From positions 30,585 through 94,584 of the forward strand of contig JAAYDC010000013.1 of NCBI GenBank assembly GCA_012729455.1: a stretch of 64,000 nucleotides of DNA. The letters are read 5' to 3'. Source of the DNA: Chloroflexota bacterium. GTDB taxonomy: Bacteria; Chloroflexota; Anaerolineae; UBA1429. The position numbers and the translations under genes were made by a program. Below, piece by piece: positions 49,598 to 59,372 of this stretch. Position 1 is the first letter of the stretch; every line of letters starts with the position of its first letter. The notes under the pieces are model-generated. The model saw nothing but the letters and a program-made list of their open reading frames with translations, had not been told where the DNA came from and ran no database searches.

Positions 49598-50785
49598 ATG
49601 AACGAGATCCGTATCCCCGAGGGTGAATTCGCCGAGCGCGTTGAGCGCATCCGCCACGAGATGCTCTCACGCGGCTATGACCTGATGTTTGTTTATGGCG
49701 ACGAGTATCGCCGCGAGTACCTGCGTTATGTGAGCAACTATTGGCCGATCTTTGAACGCGGCGCGCTGGTGATTCCAGCCAGCGGCGAGCCGGTCTTGCT
49801 GGCGGCCCCCGAAGGCGAGGAAGTGGCGCGCGAGATGTCGCCCTGGCGCGATGTGCGCCTGACGACCAACTTTGCCTGCGTAACAGTGCCGGATGACATC
49901 TCTTTTGCGCTGGCGGACCTCACCAGCTTCCCGGCGATCTTTGGCGACCTGACCAAGCGTCGGCCGATCCATACCATGGGGGTAATCGGCATCGACGCGA
50001 TGTCGCCGACGGTCTACTGGGCGCTTGAGGCGGCTTTGCCGGGCGTCAAGCTTGTGGATGCCAACGATGTGATCATCCAGGCGCGCCTGAGCAAATCCGC
50101 CAACGAGATTGCCTGTCTGCGCGAAGCCGCGCGCATCTGCGACCTGGCGTTTGCCGATCTGATGACCGCCTGCGTGCCGGGCAACACCGAACGCCAGGCG
50201 GCTGCAGCTGCCGAGGGGACAGCGCGTGCCGCCGGCGCCGAATACGTGCCCTTTACCGTGTTTGGCAGCGGCAAACGCACCGATTCGATCGTCGGGCGCG
50301 CCACCACAAAGCTTATTGAAGAGGGCGACATGATCATGGCAGCCCTGGCAGTGCAATATGAGGGCTATATCGCCAGCATAGAGTGGCCCTTTGTGGTCGG
50401 CAAGATGAACGACGCCCAGCGTCACTTTATCGATGCCATCATCATGGCCGAAGAGCTCTCGTTGCCTTTATTGCGCGCGGGCGTTGAACAGGGCGCCTTT
50501 GTGCGGCGTGTGCATCAGCATTTCAGCGAGACCGGCTACGGCTCAAACTACGTCTACACCCCGCTGCACGGCATCGGCTGCGCTGAGGCGGAGGCCCCTT
50601 ATCCGGATGCCGAAGCAAAGGCACCCTTTACCGACGGCATGTGCGTTAACACCGATATCTCGCTGTTTCGCTCGAGCGTGGGCTCGAACCGCATCGAAGA
50701 GGGCTTTGTGGTGCGTGAGGGCGGCTACGAGGCGCTCTCCCCGCTGGTGCGGCGCTTGTGTGCTGAATGGGCGGCAGGACGCTAG
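49598..50785 (+). CDS. M24 family metallopeptidase (Xaa-Pro peptidase-like)
   Basis: AEFAERVERIRHEM, ARLSKSANEIACLREAARICDLAF, TPLHGIGCAEAEAPY. Confidence 0.8.
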   Translation: MNEIRIPEGEFAERVERIRHEMLSRGYDLMFVYGDEYRREYLRYVSNYWPIFERGALVIPASGEPVLLAAPEGEEVAREMSPWRDVRLTTNFACVTVPDDISFALADLTSFPAIFGDLTKRRPIHTMGVIGIDAMSPTVYWALEAALPGVKLVDANDVIIQARLSKSANEIACLREAARICDLAFADLMTACVPGNTERQAAAAAEGTARAAGAEYVPFTVFGSGKRTDSIVGRATTKLIEEGDMIMAALAVQYEGYIASIEWPFVVGKMNDAQRHFIDAIIMAEELSLPLLRAGVEQGAFVRRVHQHFSETGYGSNYVYTPLHGIGCAEAEAPYPDAEAKAPFTDGMCVNTDISLFRSSVGSNRIEEGFVVREGGYEALSPLVRRLCAEWAAGR

Positions 50786-50806
50786 GTTACACATCAGAGG
50801 CAAAGC

Positions 50807-51169
50807 ATGGCAGGCGCGAAGACATGGTACTTTCCGGATGGCTACCTGCCCGAAAAGCTGGGCAACAGCCGTATAGAGGCCCGGGAGGCGTTGATGCTGC
50901 TGAACATCAACACCAAACCAGTCGAGGTGCTGCTCGACTTTTTTGAGGATCGCGACCCGGTGCTGGGCGTACCCATCACGATCGGCGCTGAGAGGGTGCT
51001 GTGCCTGCGCATGGATAAAGCCCCCGAGTTCGGCAGCCCAGCTATCCGCGCGCTGGTGCCGTATGCCCTGCGGGTGCGCTTGGACCGCGAGATCATTGCG
51101 CAGTTCGGCCGTCTGGACGCCACCCAGGATAACCTGGCTTACTATAGCTCGATGGGCTTTAACGACTAG
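50807..51169 (+). CDS. Sensory rhodopsin transducer (ASRT/PF07100-like) family protein
   Basis: KTWYFPDGYLPEKLG..EAREALMLLNINTKPVEVLLDFFEDRDPV..AERVLCLRMDK..PYALRVRLDREIIAQFGRLDATQDNLAYYSSM. Confidence 0.65.
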   Translation: MAGAKTWYFPDGYLPEKLGNSRIEAREALMLLNINTKPVEVLLDFFEDRDPVLGVPITIGAERVLCLRMDKAPEFGSPAIRALVPYALRVRLDREIIAQFGRLDATQDNLAYYSSMGFND

Positions 51170-53234
51170 GTGCGAGCCAGACCTCAAAGGCTTCCATACC
51201 GCGGCCGGGGATCCGCCCGCTGAAAGTGGAGCCCTCGATGGGCACCTCATAGCCGGCGAATTTGGTCAGGCAGCTGACGCATTCGATCGGCCGGCCCATC
51301 TCGACCAGCGGGTGGTTATAGTAATAGTTGTCGTTGCCGATGAACACGCGGTAATGATCGGGCGTGTGCCACACGCTGATCAGGTTACAGGGGTTGCGCG
51401 CCTCGCCATCATGCACCAGGCTGGGGGCGCCCGTCAGGCGAGTGATGACGTGCGCACATGCGCGGAAAAACGCCTCCGAGAGTGGCGCGAAATCGAGCGG
51501 CCGGGTCCACAGCATACCCACCGCTTCCATATAGCGGCACGGGTCGGCCTCATAGACAGCTGGGTTGGTCACCACGACGGTTTCCGCAGCTGTATCCTGC
51601 GCAGCTGCGTTATAGTGCCACAGGGCAGCGCCGCCAAAGCTGTTTACTTCACGCACCAGGCAGCTTCCAGCCTGCGGGAGCTCCCCACAGGCGAGCGCCA
51701 GTACCGCACCGCCCTGATACGTGCGTAGAAGGGCCTGCTCATCGGGAGGCAGCAGGTCGGGGTTGGTCACCAGCAGCGCCCCGCGGATACCCTCCAGGTC
51801 GTCGATACGCGCAGCCGCGTAAAGCGGCGCACCGCCATATAGCAGCTCGGATACCAGGCGATGGCTGGGCGTGCGACGCGTCGCTATAAAAGCCGTCAAC
51901 TCGTGATCCACCCGCGCGTCAGACCAGATCACCGCAGCACCCGCCGGCTTGAGCGGCTCGGGGCTGTAAGCAGTATCCCATATCTTGCAGATAAAGGCCC
52001 AGTCGGAGGCGCTCAACCCATCCGCGAGACAGAAATAGGGCCCGTCGGTGGCCGGGCGGTAGCTGCCGCGATGAAAAACCAAGGTGTTGAGGTTGCTCAT
52101 CACGTTGCGTACCATCGACGTCGGAGCGTGCTGCAGAACTCCCCACTGTTCCATGGTATCGTGGATGCTGGCCAGCGGCGTGATGCGCAGCGCGGGCATG
52201 GCGGCACGGTTAAACATCAGCGTCACCAGGAACTCGTAATACAGGCGGCGGCGCTGAGCATCGTTCATCAGGTAGCCGTTATCCCGCTCTGAAAGGATCG
52301 CCAACCCCGGCGAGACGTCCTCTACCATGCAGCCATCGATGCCAGTAGCGGCTACAGCGCGGTAATCGACCCCGTAGCGATAGATGGCCTCAAAGGGCTC
52401 GCGGGTCCAGGCACTGTTAAAGATCACCTGCTTGCCAGCTGCATGCAGGGCGCCGACAAAAGTGCGATAGTAACGCTGCCAGCGGCGCGTGTGATGCGCG
52501 ATCCAGGCAGAGCGCTGAGACTGCCAGATCCACTCAGCGCGCGCCAGCATGGCGTCCGGGTCGCCATCAGCGGTTAGAGCCAGCTGCGGCGGCAATGCGA
52601 TGCCCGTTTCCGCCAGAAAACTGCCCACAGAGTCATCCGAGTAGTCGCCTTCCTGCAGCGCCAGGCGCGGTGACGAGATGCCATCGGCGATCTGCAGCCC
52701 GTCCAAGTTATAGTCCTGCAGCACCTGCAGGGTGCGTCGTTGGAGGATGTCGGCAAAGGGCTGGCCGTCTACATGTTTGAGCACGTTGATGGAAGCCTGG
52801 CTGCTGCCATCGCGGCGCGTCTCGTTCAGCTCGGGGCGCTGGGTGAACCAGGGTTCCGAGATCACTCCGCCGGCGTCGTCGTTGTATTGGTACAGGTTCA
52901 GGTAACTCAGGTAGACCAGACAGCCATGTTGGTGCAGCACCGCGATCAGATCACGCAGGAGGTGATTGGTCCACACCTGGCGGGCACGCTCGATGCTGTG
53001 CGAATGCGCGGCATAAGAGGCATCCACCGGCGCGAGTTTGGTCTCTTTGTCCATGCCGGCATGGCGCATCACAAAGCCGGCTGACGAAAAGAGCAGCGCC
53101 ACGCCATCGGGCTGGAAACCGCAGCGCGCGAGAAACTCGGCGACACCGAAATCCGGCAAGGTGTTATCAAAGCCGATCAGCTCGATCCACAGCCACTTGT
53201 GCGTTGCGGGATGATCAAAAAAGGGTGCTGTCAT
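51159..53234 (-). CDS. Putative glycosidase-like protein of unrecognised family, 691 aa
   Basis: Long ORF with aromatic/acidic TIM-barrel-like text (DGLQIADGISSP, GKQVIFNSAWTREPFEAIYRYGVDY, GIDGCMVEDVSPG). Confidence 0.6.
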   Translation of the reverse strand: MTAPFFDHPATHKWLWIELIGFDNTLPDFGVAEFLARCGFQPDGVALLFSSAGFVMRHAGMDKETKLAPVDASYAAHSHSIERARQVWTNHLLRDLIAVLHQHGCLVYLSYLNLYQYNDDAGGVISEPWFTQRPELNETRRDGSSQASINVLKHVDGQPFADILQRRTLQVLQDYNLDGLQIADGISSPRLALQEGDYSDDSVGSFLAETGIALPPQLALTADGDPDAMLARAEWIWQSQRSAWIAHHTRRWQRYYRTFVGALHAAGKQVIFNSAWTREPFEAIYRYGVDYRAVAATGIDGCMVEDVSPGLAILSERDNGYLMNDAQRRRLYYEFLVTLMFNRAAMPALRITPLASIHDTMEQWGVLQHAPTSMVRNVMSNLNTLVFHRGSYRPATDGPYFCLADGLSASDWAFICKIWDTAYSPEPLKPAGAAVIWSDARVDHELTAFIATRRTPSHRLVSELLYGGAPLYAAARIDDLEGIRGALLVTNPDLLPPDEQALLRTYQGGAVLALACGELPQAGSCLVREVNSFGGAALWHYNAAAQDTAAETVVVTNPAVYEADPCRYMEAVGMLWTRPLDFAPLSEAFFRACAHVITRLTGAPSLVHDGEARNPCNLISVWHTPDHYRVFIGNDNYYYNHPLVEMGRPIECVSCLTKFAGYEVPIEGSTFSGRIPGRGMEAFEVWLAPSR

Positions 53235-53263
53235 GCATCACTCCGTAGTGTGAAACGAGCACG

Positions 53264-53599
53264 TTACAGGGCAAATGCCAGCGCAACCAATACAAGCACC
53301 AGCACGATCATGACGCGGCCAAAGCGCCTGAGCGTCGTGCGCAGGTCTGGGGCAGTATCATAGTAGTGCTGCGACCAGATGGTAAAGGCCAGCCATGCGA
53401 TCGCCAGCAGGATGAATCCGAGCTTGTCGATGACGCCATAGGTCCAGCGGTTGATGCCGGCCATGGCTGAGAGCTTGCCCAGCAGAGTGCGCGAACCCAG
53501 CAGGATCGGCACAGCGACCGCCCCGCTGAGAAACATCAGCACAAAGGGCAGAATACCAGTCCACGTGATGCGGTCGGGCTTGACGGGTTCAAAGCTCAT
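53264..53599 (-). CDS. Small membrane protein, unknown
   Basis: MSFEPVKPDRITWTGILPFVLMFLSGAVAVPILL, multiple TM helices; inner ATG of a longer open frame. Confidence 0.6.
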   Translation of the reverse strand: MSFEPVKPDRITWTGILPFVLMFLSGAVAVPILLGSRTLLGKLSAMAGINRWTYGVIDKLGFILLAIAWLAFTIWSQHYYDTAPDLRTTLRRFGRVMIVLVLVLVALAFAL

Positions 53600-53939
53600 C
53601 GAAGGGTTTGGTCTCCCATGCGCTGCGCACCTGAGCCAGCTCAGATAGCACCTCGCTGCGGGCCGCCTCGTCCTCCACCAGCGTCGTGGAACGCACATAG
53701 CCGACCAGCTTATCCAACTGAGCCAGGTAACGGCAGCGTTCGGCTGCCTGCGCATCGGGCGTGACCGCGCGGCGCCAGCGCTCTGGCACCCTGCCATCGG
53801 TGCGGATCTCGTCCAAGTCACGATGGCGGGCACCCACCGAACGCTCCACCACGATTTTGCCGATCCATACCGCCAGCGCCAGCAGCGCCACAAAGACCAG
53901 CAGCAGGAGCAGCATGGCTGCCAGAAAGGGCATATCCAT
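53589..53939 (-). CDS. Small membrane-anchored protein, unknown
   Basis: MDMPFLAAMLLLLLVFVALLALAVWIGKIVV; overlaps next gene's start. Confidence 0.6.
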   Translation of the reverse strand: MDMPFLAAMLLLLLVFVALLALAVWIGKIVVERSVGARHRDLDEIRTDGRVPERWRRAVTPDAQAAERCRYLAQLDKLVGYVRSTTLVEDEAARSEVLSELAQVRSAWETKPFDEL

Positions 53940-53989
53940 TACGTAACTATCCTGTTAACGGCAACGCCTGACACCGAGCCAGTGCGGAT

Positions 53990-55069
53990 TTACCCGCCGC
54001 AGACCTCGCGCAGCTTTTCCATATAGTAGCAATGGTTGGCGAACGAGATATCGGGCGGCTCGGAATGGTCGGTGTATGGGATGTACCCGCCCGATTCGAT
54101 GGCTGGGCGCACGCGTTCGAGCTCGGCGTCGATCGCCGCCGGGCCTTCAGCCAAGGCGCGCTTGTCGACACCGCCCCACATCAGCAGGTCACGCCCAAAG
54201 AGCTTGCGCGCGCGGTTGACATCCATATTGGCCTGCACCTCAAAGGGGTAGGCGATATTGATACCGGCATCCAGCCAGATGGGGATGAGCGGCTCGGAAA
54301 AGCCGTCCGAATCCAGTCCCACGAACTCGACGCCGCGGCCGCGCACGAAATCGACCACTCGGCGGTAACGCGGGTACATGTACTTGCGCACCAGTGCCGG
54401 GCTGATCAGCGGAGCCGTCTTGTAGGCCATGTCTTCCCAAAAGATATAGACGTCTGGCACGACCACATCGAGGATTTGGTCCATGATGGCAATGATCATA
54501 TCGGCGTTGGCGTCCATCATCTCTTCAACAAAAGCCGGGTCGTCGTAAAAGAGTTGGCAGAGGGTCTCGACGCCCACCATATTGCGCAGCGGACCGAAAA
54601 AGCCGCCCCAGCGGTCCGACATGACGATCATCGGAATAGGTTCGGCGCGCCAGGCCTTGAGCTGGTTTTGCCAATCCGGGCCGATGCGCTCGGTCAGGTT
54701 GGGCTGCATGCGTTCCTGCCAGAACGAACGGAACTCCTCGCGGTTGACGACTGGGAACTTGATGAACTGGGGCATCGAACTAAAGGGCTGGTCCTTGCGC
54801 TCGCGCATGAGGATGCCCTCGTGGTTGACATAGGTGATGTGCATGTCGTCTTCGGCGATCACCTTGTGCTCAAAGGGCGGGTGGGGAAAGAACCACTGCG
54901 AGAACCAATGGCGCTTGTCGGCCCCGCAGGTGATGTCAAAGGTATCGGGATCCCAGCCCTCCGAGATCCAGCGCTCGTGCGTCTCGGGCCAGCCGCCGGT
55001 GGCATAAACCGGCACGCGGTCGACTGGTTGGTAACGCATACAGGCTAGGAACCGTTCGCGGTCGTTCAT
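53990..55069 (-). CDS. Uroporphyrinogen decarboxylase (URO-D) superfamily protein
   Basis: MNDRERFLACMRYQPVDRVPVYATGGWPETHERWISEGW; DVYIFWEDMAYKTAPLISPALVRKYMYPRYRRVVDFVRGRG. Confidence 0.85.
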   Translation of the reverse strand: MNDRERFLACMRYQPVDRVPVYATGGWPETHERWISEGWDPDTFDITCGADKRHWFSQWFFPHPPFEHKVIAEDDMHITYVNHEGILMRERKDQPFSSMPQFIKFPVVNREEFRSFWQERMQPNLTERIGPDWQNQLKAWRAEPIPMIVMSDRWGGFFGPLRNMVGVETLCQLFYDDPAFVEEMMDANADMIIAIMDQILDVVVPDVYIFWEDMAYKTAPLISPALVRKYMYPRYRRVVDFVRGRGVEFVGLDSDGFSEPLIPIWLDAGINIAYPFEVQANMDVNRARKLFGRDLLMWGGVDKRALAEGPAAIDAELERVRPAIESGGYIPYTDHSEPPDISFANHCYYMEKLREVCGG

Positions 55070-55098
55070 TACTTGTCTCCTACATTTCTCTAGTTGGG

Positions 55099-56103
55099 TC
55101 AGCTCGCTGCGCGGGTGACCATTGAACAGGCCACATAGTGCGGGTTGGTGTCGCTGCCCATATTATACAGTGTCGGGGTGCCCTCGCTGCAAGCCGCACA
55201 CGCCTCGGGGCAGCGATCACGGAACAGGCATCCCTCGGCATCCATGGGCGGATGGGTCACCTCGCCATCCAACACCTTGACGGTACCGCGATACTTGGGG
55301 TGCGGGCGCGGCGAAGCGCCCAACAACGCACGGCTGTAAGGGTGCATCGGCTGGCTAAAGAGCGTCTGGCTGTCGGCAATCTCGACCAGGCGGCCCAGGT
55401 ACATCACCGCCACACGGTCACTGACATGCCGCACCACCCCCAGATCATGCGAGATAAAGACATAGGTCAGGCCGAACTCGTCCTGCAGGTCCTTGAGTAG
55501 GTTGAGGATCTGAGCCTGCACCGAGACATCCAGGGCTGAAACAGGCTCGTCGCAGATGATCAGCTTGGGGTTGAGCGCCAGGGCGCGCGCAATGCCGATG
55601 CGTTGGCGCTGACCGCCGGAGAAAGCGTGCGGATAACGGATCATGTATTCAGAGGGCAACCCAACCGCTTTCATCAGGTATGCGATACGCGCCTCGTGTT
55701 CGCTTTCCGGCATGGGCGTGTTGACGCGCAGCGGCTCGCCAATGATGTCGCGCACACGCTTGCGCGGGTTGAGCGAGGCGTAAGGGTCCTGAAAGATCAT
55801 CTGGCAGTTTTGCCGCACGGTTGCGAGGGCGTGCTTGTCGGCGGTGGTGACGTCGATCTCTTTATCGCCAACCCGAAAGAGCACCTTACCCGAGGTGGGT
55901 TCGACGGCGCGCAGGATACAGCGCGCTACAGTAGTCTTGCCGCAGCCTGATTCACCGACCAGCCCGAGGGTTTCGCCCTGGAATACCTGGAAACTGACAT
56001 CATCAACCGCGCGCACATAACCGACCACGCGCTTGAGGAACCCCTTTTGCACCGGATAGTTCTTGCGCAGGTGCTGGACATCCAACAGTACAGAGCTATC
56101 CAT
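55099..56103 (-). CDS. Oligopeptide ABC transporter ATP-binding protein (OppF-like)
   Basis: [70 protein letters not shown]. Confidence 0.93.
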   Translation of the reverse strand: MDSSVLLDVQHLRKNYPVQKGFLKRVVGYVRAVDDVSFQVFQGETLGLVGESGCGKTTVARCILRAVEPTSGKVLFRVGDKEIDVTTADKHALATVRQNCQMIFQDPYASLNPRKRVRDIIGEPLRVNTPMPESEHEARIAYLMKAVGLPSEYMIRYPHAFSGGQRQRIGIARALALNPKLIICDEPVSALDVSVQAQILNLLKDLQDEFGLTYVFISHDLGVVRHVSDRVAVMYLGRLVEIADSQTLFSQPMHPYSRALLGASPRPHPKYRGTVKVLDGEVTHPPMDAEGCLFRDRCPEACAACSEGTPTLYNMGSDTNPHYVACSMVTRAAS

Positions 56104-57110
56104 TATGGTTTCTCCCTCAGCAAGAAACAGGCAGCGGTGTGGTCAGCGGTAACTGTATATTGAGGCGGTTCGGCCGCATCACACACACCGGGCATAAAGA
56201 ACTTGCAGCGCGGATGGAATCGGCAGCCCTCCGGCAGGTGATACGGGTCGGGCACACCGCCCTTGATCGATTCCAGGCGATCCGCAACCGGCCCCTCCAT
56301 CTTGGGTATTGAGCGCAAAAGCGCCTGGGTATAGGGATGTGACGGGTTGTCGAACAGCTCCCAGACGGGAGCGCTCTCCACCACCTTGCCCAGGTAGAGC
56401 ACTGCGACGGTATCCGCCATTTCGGCGATAACTGCCATATTGTGGGTGATGAGCATGATCGACATGCCAAATTCACTCTGCAGGCGCTTCATCAGGTCAA
56501 GGATCTGGGCCTGGATGGTCACATCCAGGGCGGTAGTCGGCTCATCGGCAATCAGGAGCGAAGGGTTGCAGATCAGCGCCATGGCGATCATAGCGCGCTG
56601 GCGCATCCCGCCCGAAAGCTCGAATGGATAAGCATCGAAACGCTGTTCGGGCATGTTGATGCCAACCGTGCTCAGCAGCTCGATCACCCGTGCGCGCGCC
56701 TCGGCCTTGGATACCTTTCGATGCACCAGCAATGCTTCGCTCAGCTGGCGGCCAATCGTATAGACCGGCGAAAAGGCGCTGGATGGCTCTTGAAAGATCA
56801 TCGCGATGCTGGCGCCGCGGATGCGGCGGATCTCTTCACTCATGGGACCGTACTTGGCCAAGTCAACCACCGTGTCGTCCTTCCGGAAAAGGATTTCGCC
56901 ATCCACGATACGGCTTCCGGAGCCCGAAATCTGCAGGATCGACTGCGCCGTGACCGACTTGCCGCAGCCCGATTCACCGACCACACCGAGGGTCTTGCCT
57001 TCGTAAAGGCTCAACGACACGCCATCCACGGCTTTGACGACACCCTCATCCAGAAAAAAGTGCGTTTTAAGCCCCTTGATCTCGAGGAGTGTCTCGGGAG
57101 CCTGGTTCAT
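56103..57110 (-). CDS. Oligopeptide ABC transporter ATP-binding protein (OppD-like)
   Basis: [66 protein letters not shown]. Confidence 0.92.
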   Translation of the reverse strand: MNQAPETLLEIKGLKTHFFLDEGVVKAVDGVSLSLYEGKTLGVVGESGCGKSVTAQSILQISGSGSRIVDGEILFRKDDTVVDLAKYGPMSEEIRRIRGASIAMIFQEPSSAFSPVYTIGRQLSEALLVHRKVSKAEARARVIELLSTVGINMPEQRFDAYPFELSGGMRQRAMIAMALICNPSLLIADEPTTALDVTIQAQILDLMKRLQSEFGMSIMLITHNMAVIAEMADTVAVLYLGKVVESAPVWELFDNPSHPYTQALLRSIPKMEGPVADRLESIKGGVPDPYHLPEGCRFHPRCKFFMPGVCDAAEPPQYTVTADHTAACFLLREKP

Positions 57111-57132
57111 GACCGTTACCTCTTCCATCATC

Positions 57133-58239
57133 TCAGTATGGATCGGCTGCATCACGCATACCGTCTCCCATAAAGTTAAACATCAAGACTGTGATGATCA
57201 CAAATATCACTGGGATCAGCTTCCAGGGCGTCTGTGAGATCGTCACGATGTTCTGAGCATCCTGCAGCAGCACACCCCAGCTGACGGCAGGCGGCTGCAT
57301 GCCCAAGCCCAAAAAGCTCAGCGAGGTCTCGCCCAGGATCATGCTGGGGATCTGCAGCGTCAATGTCACGATCAGGTGGCTGGTAAAGGAGGGCAGCAGA
57401 TGCCCAAACATGATGCGCATCTCGCCCATGTTAGCCAACCGGGCAGCGGTGACAAAGTCCTCATCGCGCAGAGAGAGGATCTTGCCGCGCACCTGACGTG
57501 CCAGAGTACACCACGATACCAGCGAGAGGATGATCGTGATAAAGAAATAGGTTTTGGTCACACCCCAATCGCGCGGCAGAGCCGCCGAAAGCGCCATCCA
57601 GAGCGGGATCGTGGGAATCGACAGGATGAACTCGATGATGCGCTGGATGATGACATCCAGGACCCCGCCAAAGTAGCCCGATACACCGCCGATAATCAAG
57701 CCCAGCAAAAAGCTCATAAAGACGCCCAGCAGGCCGATTGTTAGCGAGATGCGCGAGCCATAGATGACGCGTGAAAACAGGTCGCGCCCCAGCCGGTCGG
57801 TACCAAAGAGCGAAACAGGCACATCTACCGGTGAGGTAAAAAGGTGAAGGTCTGAACTGATCAATCCCAGCCATTTGTAGGGTTCGCCGTGGCTAAAGAA
57901 ACGCACCTCGACGGGATTGGCAGTATCTGCTACTAGGACCATCTTGAATGTTTTTGGGTCTATGCGTTGCTTCATCGGGTAGATGATCGGGCCTGTCAGG
58001 TGGCCTTCGTGAGTCCAGTAGACCTGAGATGGCGGACTATCGCGGTACTTTTCGAGGCGCAAGTCGGGCGGATAGGGAGCAATAAACTCACAAAACAGGG
58101 CGCAAAAATAGAGGATTCCCAAGACCACCAGGGCAACGCGCGCCATGATGCTCTTGCGGAACTTCCACCACATCAACTGCCACTGGGTGGCCTGGTAATA
58201 CTTTTGGGTATCTTGCGTGGTATCCGGTTTCTTGCTCAT
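57133..58239 (-). CDS. ABC transporter permease (OppC-like)
   Basis: FGTDRLGRDLFSRVIYGSRISLTIGLLGV; RQVRGKILSLRDEDFVTAARLANMGEMRIMFGHLLPS. Confidence 0.92.
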   Translation of the reverse strand: MSKKPDTTQDTQKYYQATQWQLMWWKFRKSIMARVALVVLGILYFCALFCEFIAPYPPDLRLEKYRDSPPSQVYWTHEGHLTGPIIYPMKQRIDPKTFKMVLVADTANPVEVRFFSHGEPYKWLGLISSDLHLFTSPVDVPVSLFGTDRLGRDLFSRVIYGSRISLTIGLLGVFMSFLLGLIIGGVSGYFGGVLDVIIQRIIEFILSIPTIPLWMALSAALPRDWGVTKTYFFITIILSLVSWCTLARQVRGKILSLRDEDFVTAARLANMGEMRIMFGHLLPSFTSHLIVTLTLQIPSMILGETSLSFLGLGMQPPAVSWGVLLQDAQNIVTISQTPWKLIPVIFVIITVLMFNFMGDGMRDAADPY

Positions 58240-59234
58240 GATCCGCTCTGCCCAAAGCGTATGCGCGGATCCAGGTATACCAACAGGATATCCGCGATGA
58301 GGGTACCGATAATAGTCAGGGCCGACATGATCAGGGTGATTGCCCCCGCCAGGTACATATCCTGGGTCTTTACCGCCTGCAGCAGGACAGGACCGGTGGT
58401 TTGCAGGTTGAGCACAATGGAGGTGAGCGTCTCGCCGCCAATGATGCCCGGCAGGATCCAGCCGATGGTGCTGATGACCGGGTTGAGCGCGATGCGCACT
58501 GGGTAGCGCATGATCACTTTACGCTCGGGAAGGCCTTTAGCGCGCGCCGTGATCACATATTGCTTTTTGAGCTCATCCAGCAGGTTACCCCGCAGCACGC
58601 GGATCAGCCCGGCTGTACCGGACATACCGATGATCAGGAGCGGGAACCAGAGACGCTTGAGCATATCCAGCACACGTGCCATGCTCCAGGGTGCGGCAAC
58701 AAACTCGGACGAGAAGAGCCCGCTGACCTGGATGCCAAAGTTGGCATACATCAACCACATCAGTACCAAGGCGAGCAAAAAGCCAGGCACTGAGAGGCCA
58801 AAGAAGCCGAAAAACGTTGCGAGATAATCGAGGAACGAGTATTTGTGGGTTGCTGAATAGATGCCGATCGGGATCGACACCAGATACACAAAGGCGGTCG
58901 TGAGCAGCGAAACCACTGCCGTGAGCGGGATACGCTCAGCGAGGATCTCACTGACGGGCTTGTTCCAGCCAAAGGACCTGCCAAAATCACCGCGCGTGAT
59001 GATGTTTTTCATCCAGATGAAATACTGGGTATATATCGGCTGGTCGAGCCCATATTGGCGCTTGAGCGCGGCAGCCACATCCTCTGAGACGGTGATGCCA
59101 GAAGTTTCAAGCTGGGTGATGTAGGTTGTTAGATAGTCGCCCGGCGGCAGCTGGATAATCACAAAGATGACGATCGAGATGGCAAAGAGCAGCGGGATGA
59201 TAAAAAGCACCCGACGGAGGATATATTTTACCAA
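58236..59234 (-). CDS. ABC transporter permease (OppB-like)
   Basis: VKYILRRVLFIIPLLFAISIVIFVIIQLPPGDYLTTYI; LRGNLLDELKKQYVITARAKGLPERKVIMRYPVRIALNPVIS. Confidence 0.92.
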   Translation of the reverse strand: MVKYILRRVLFIIPLLFAISIVIFVIIQLPPGDYLTTYITQLETSGITVSEDVAAALKRQYGLDQPIYTQYFIWMKNIITRGDFGRSFGWNKPVSEILAERIPLTAVVSLLTTAFVYLVSIPIGIYSATHKYSFLDYLATFFGFFGLSVPGFLLALVLMWLMYANFGIQVSGLFSSEFVAAPWSMARVLDMLKRLWFPLLIIGMSGTAGLIRVLRGNLLDELKKQYVITARAKGLPERKVIMRYPVRIALNPVISTIGWILPGIIGGETLTSIVLNLQTTGPVLLQAVKTQDMYLAGAITLIMSALTIIGTLIADILLVYLDPRIRFGQSGS

Positions 59235-59332
59235 GGTGGTCCCTTTCTCGCAGCAGCCTGCTCGGAGCAGGTAGCCCCGCCAATGCCCCAGGAGCGGGGT
59301 GCCAGCCCAAATCGCGGACACTCCACAAGCCT

Positions 59333-59362
59333 GCCGCAGCCGGCTCCCAAGCCGGCTGCGGC
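59333..59362 (-). repeat. Intercistronic GC-rich stem-loop between SBP and permease genes
   Basis: GCCGCAGCCGGCT-N4-AGCCGGCTGCGGC, 13-bp perfect stem, no T-tract. Confidence 0.85.
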
Positions 59363-59372
59363 CATCGAAGGA

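Noticed and set aside
54032-55048. 338-aa plus-strand ORF opposite the URO-D-like gene
   Set aside because: Antisense shadow, composition typical of mirrored codons (V/H/D/R rich).
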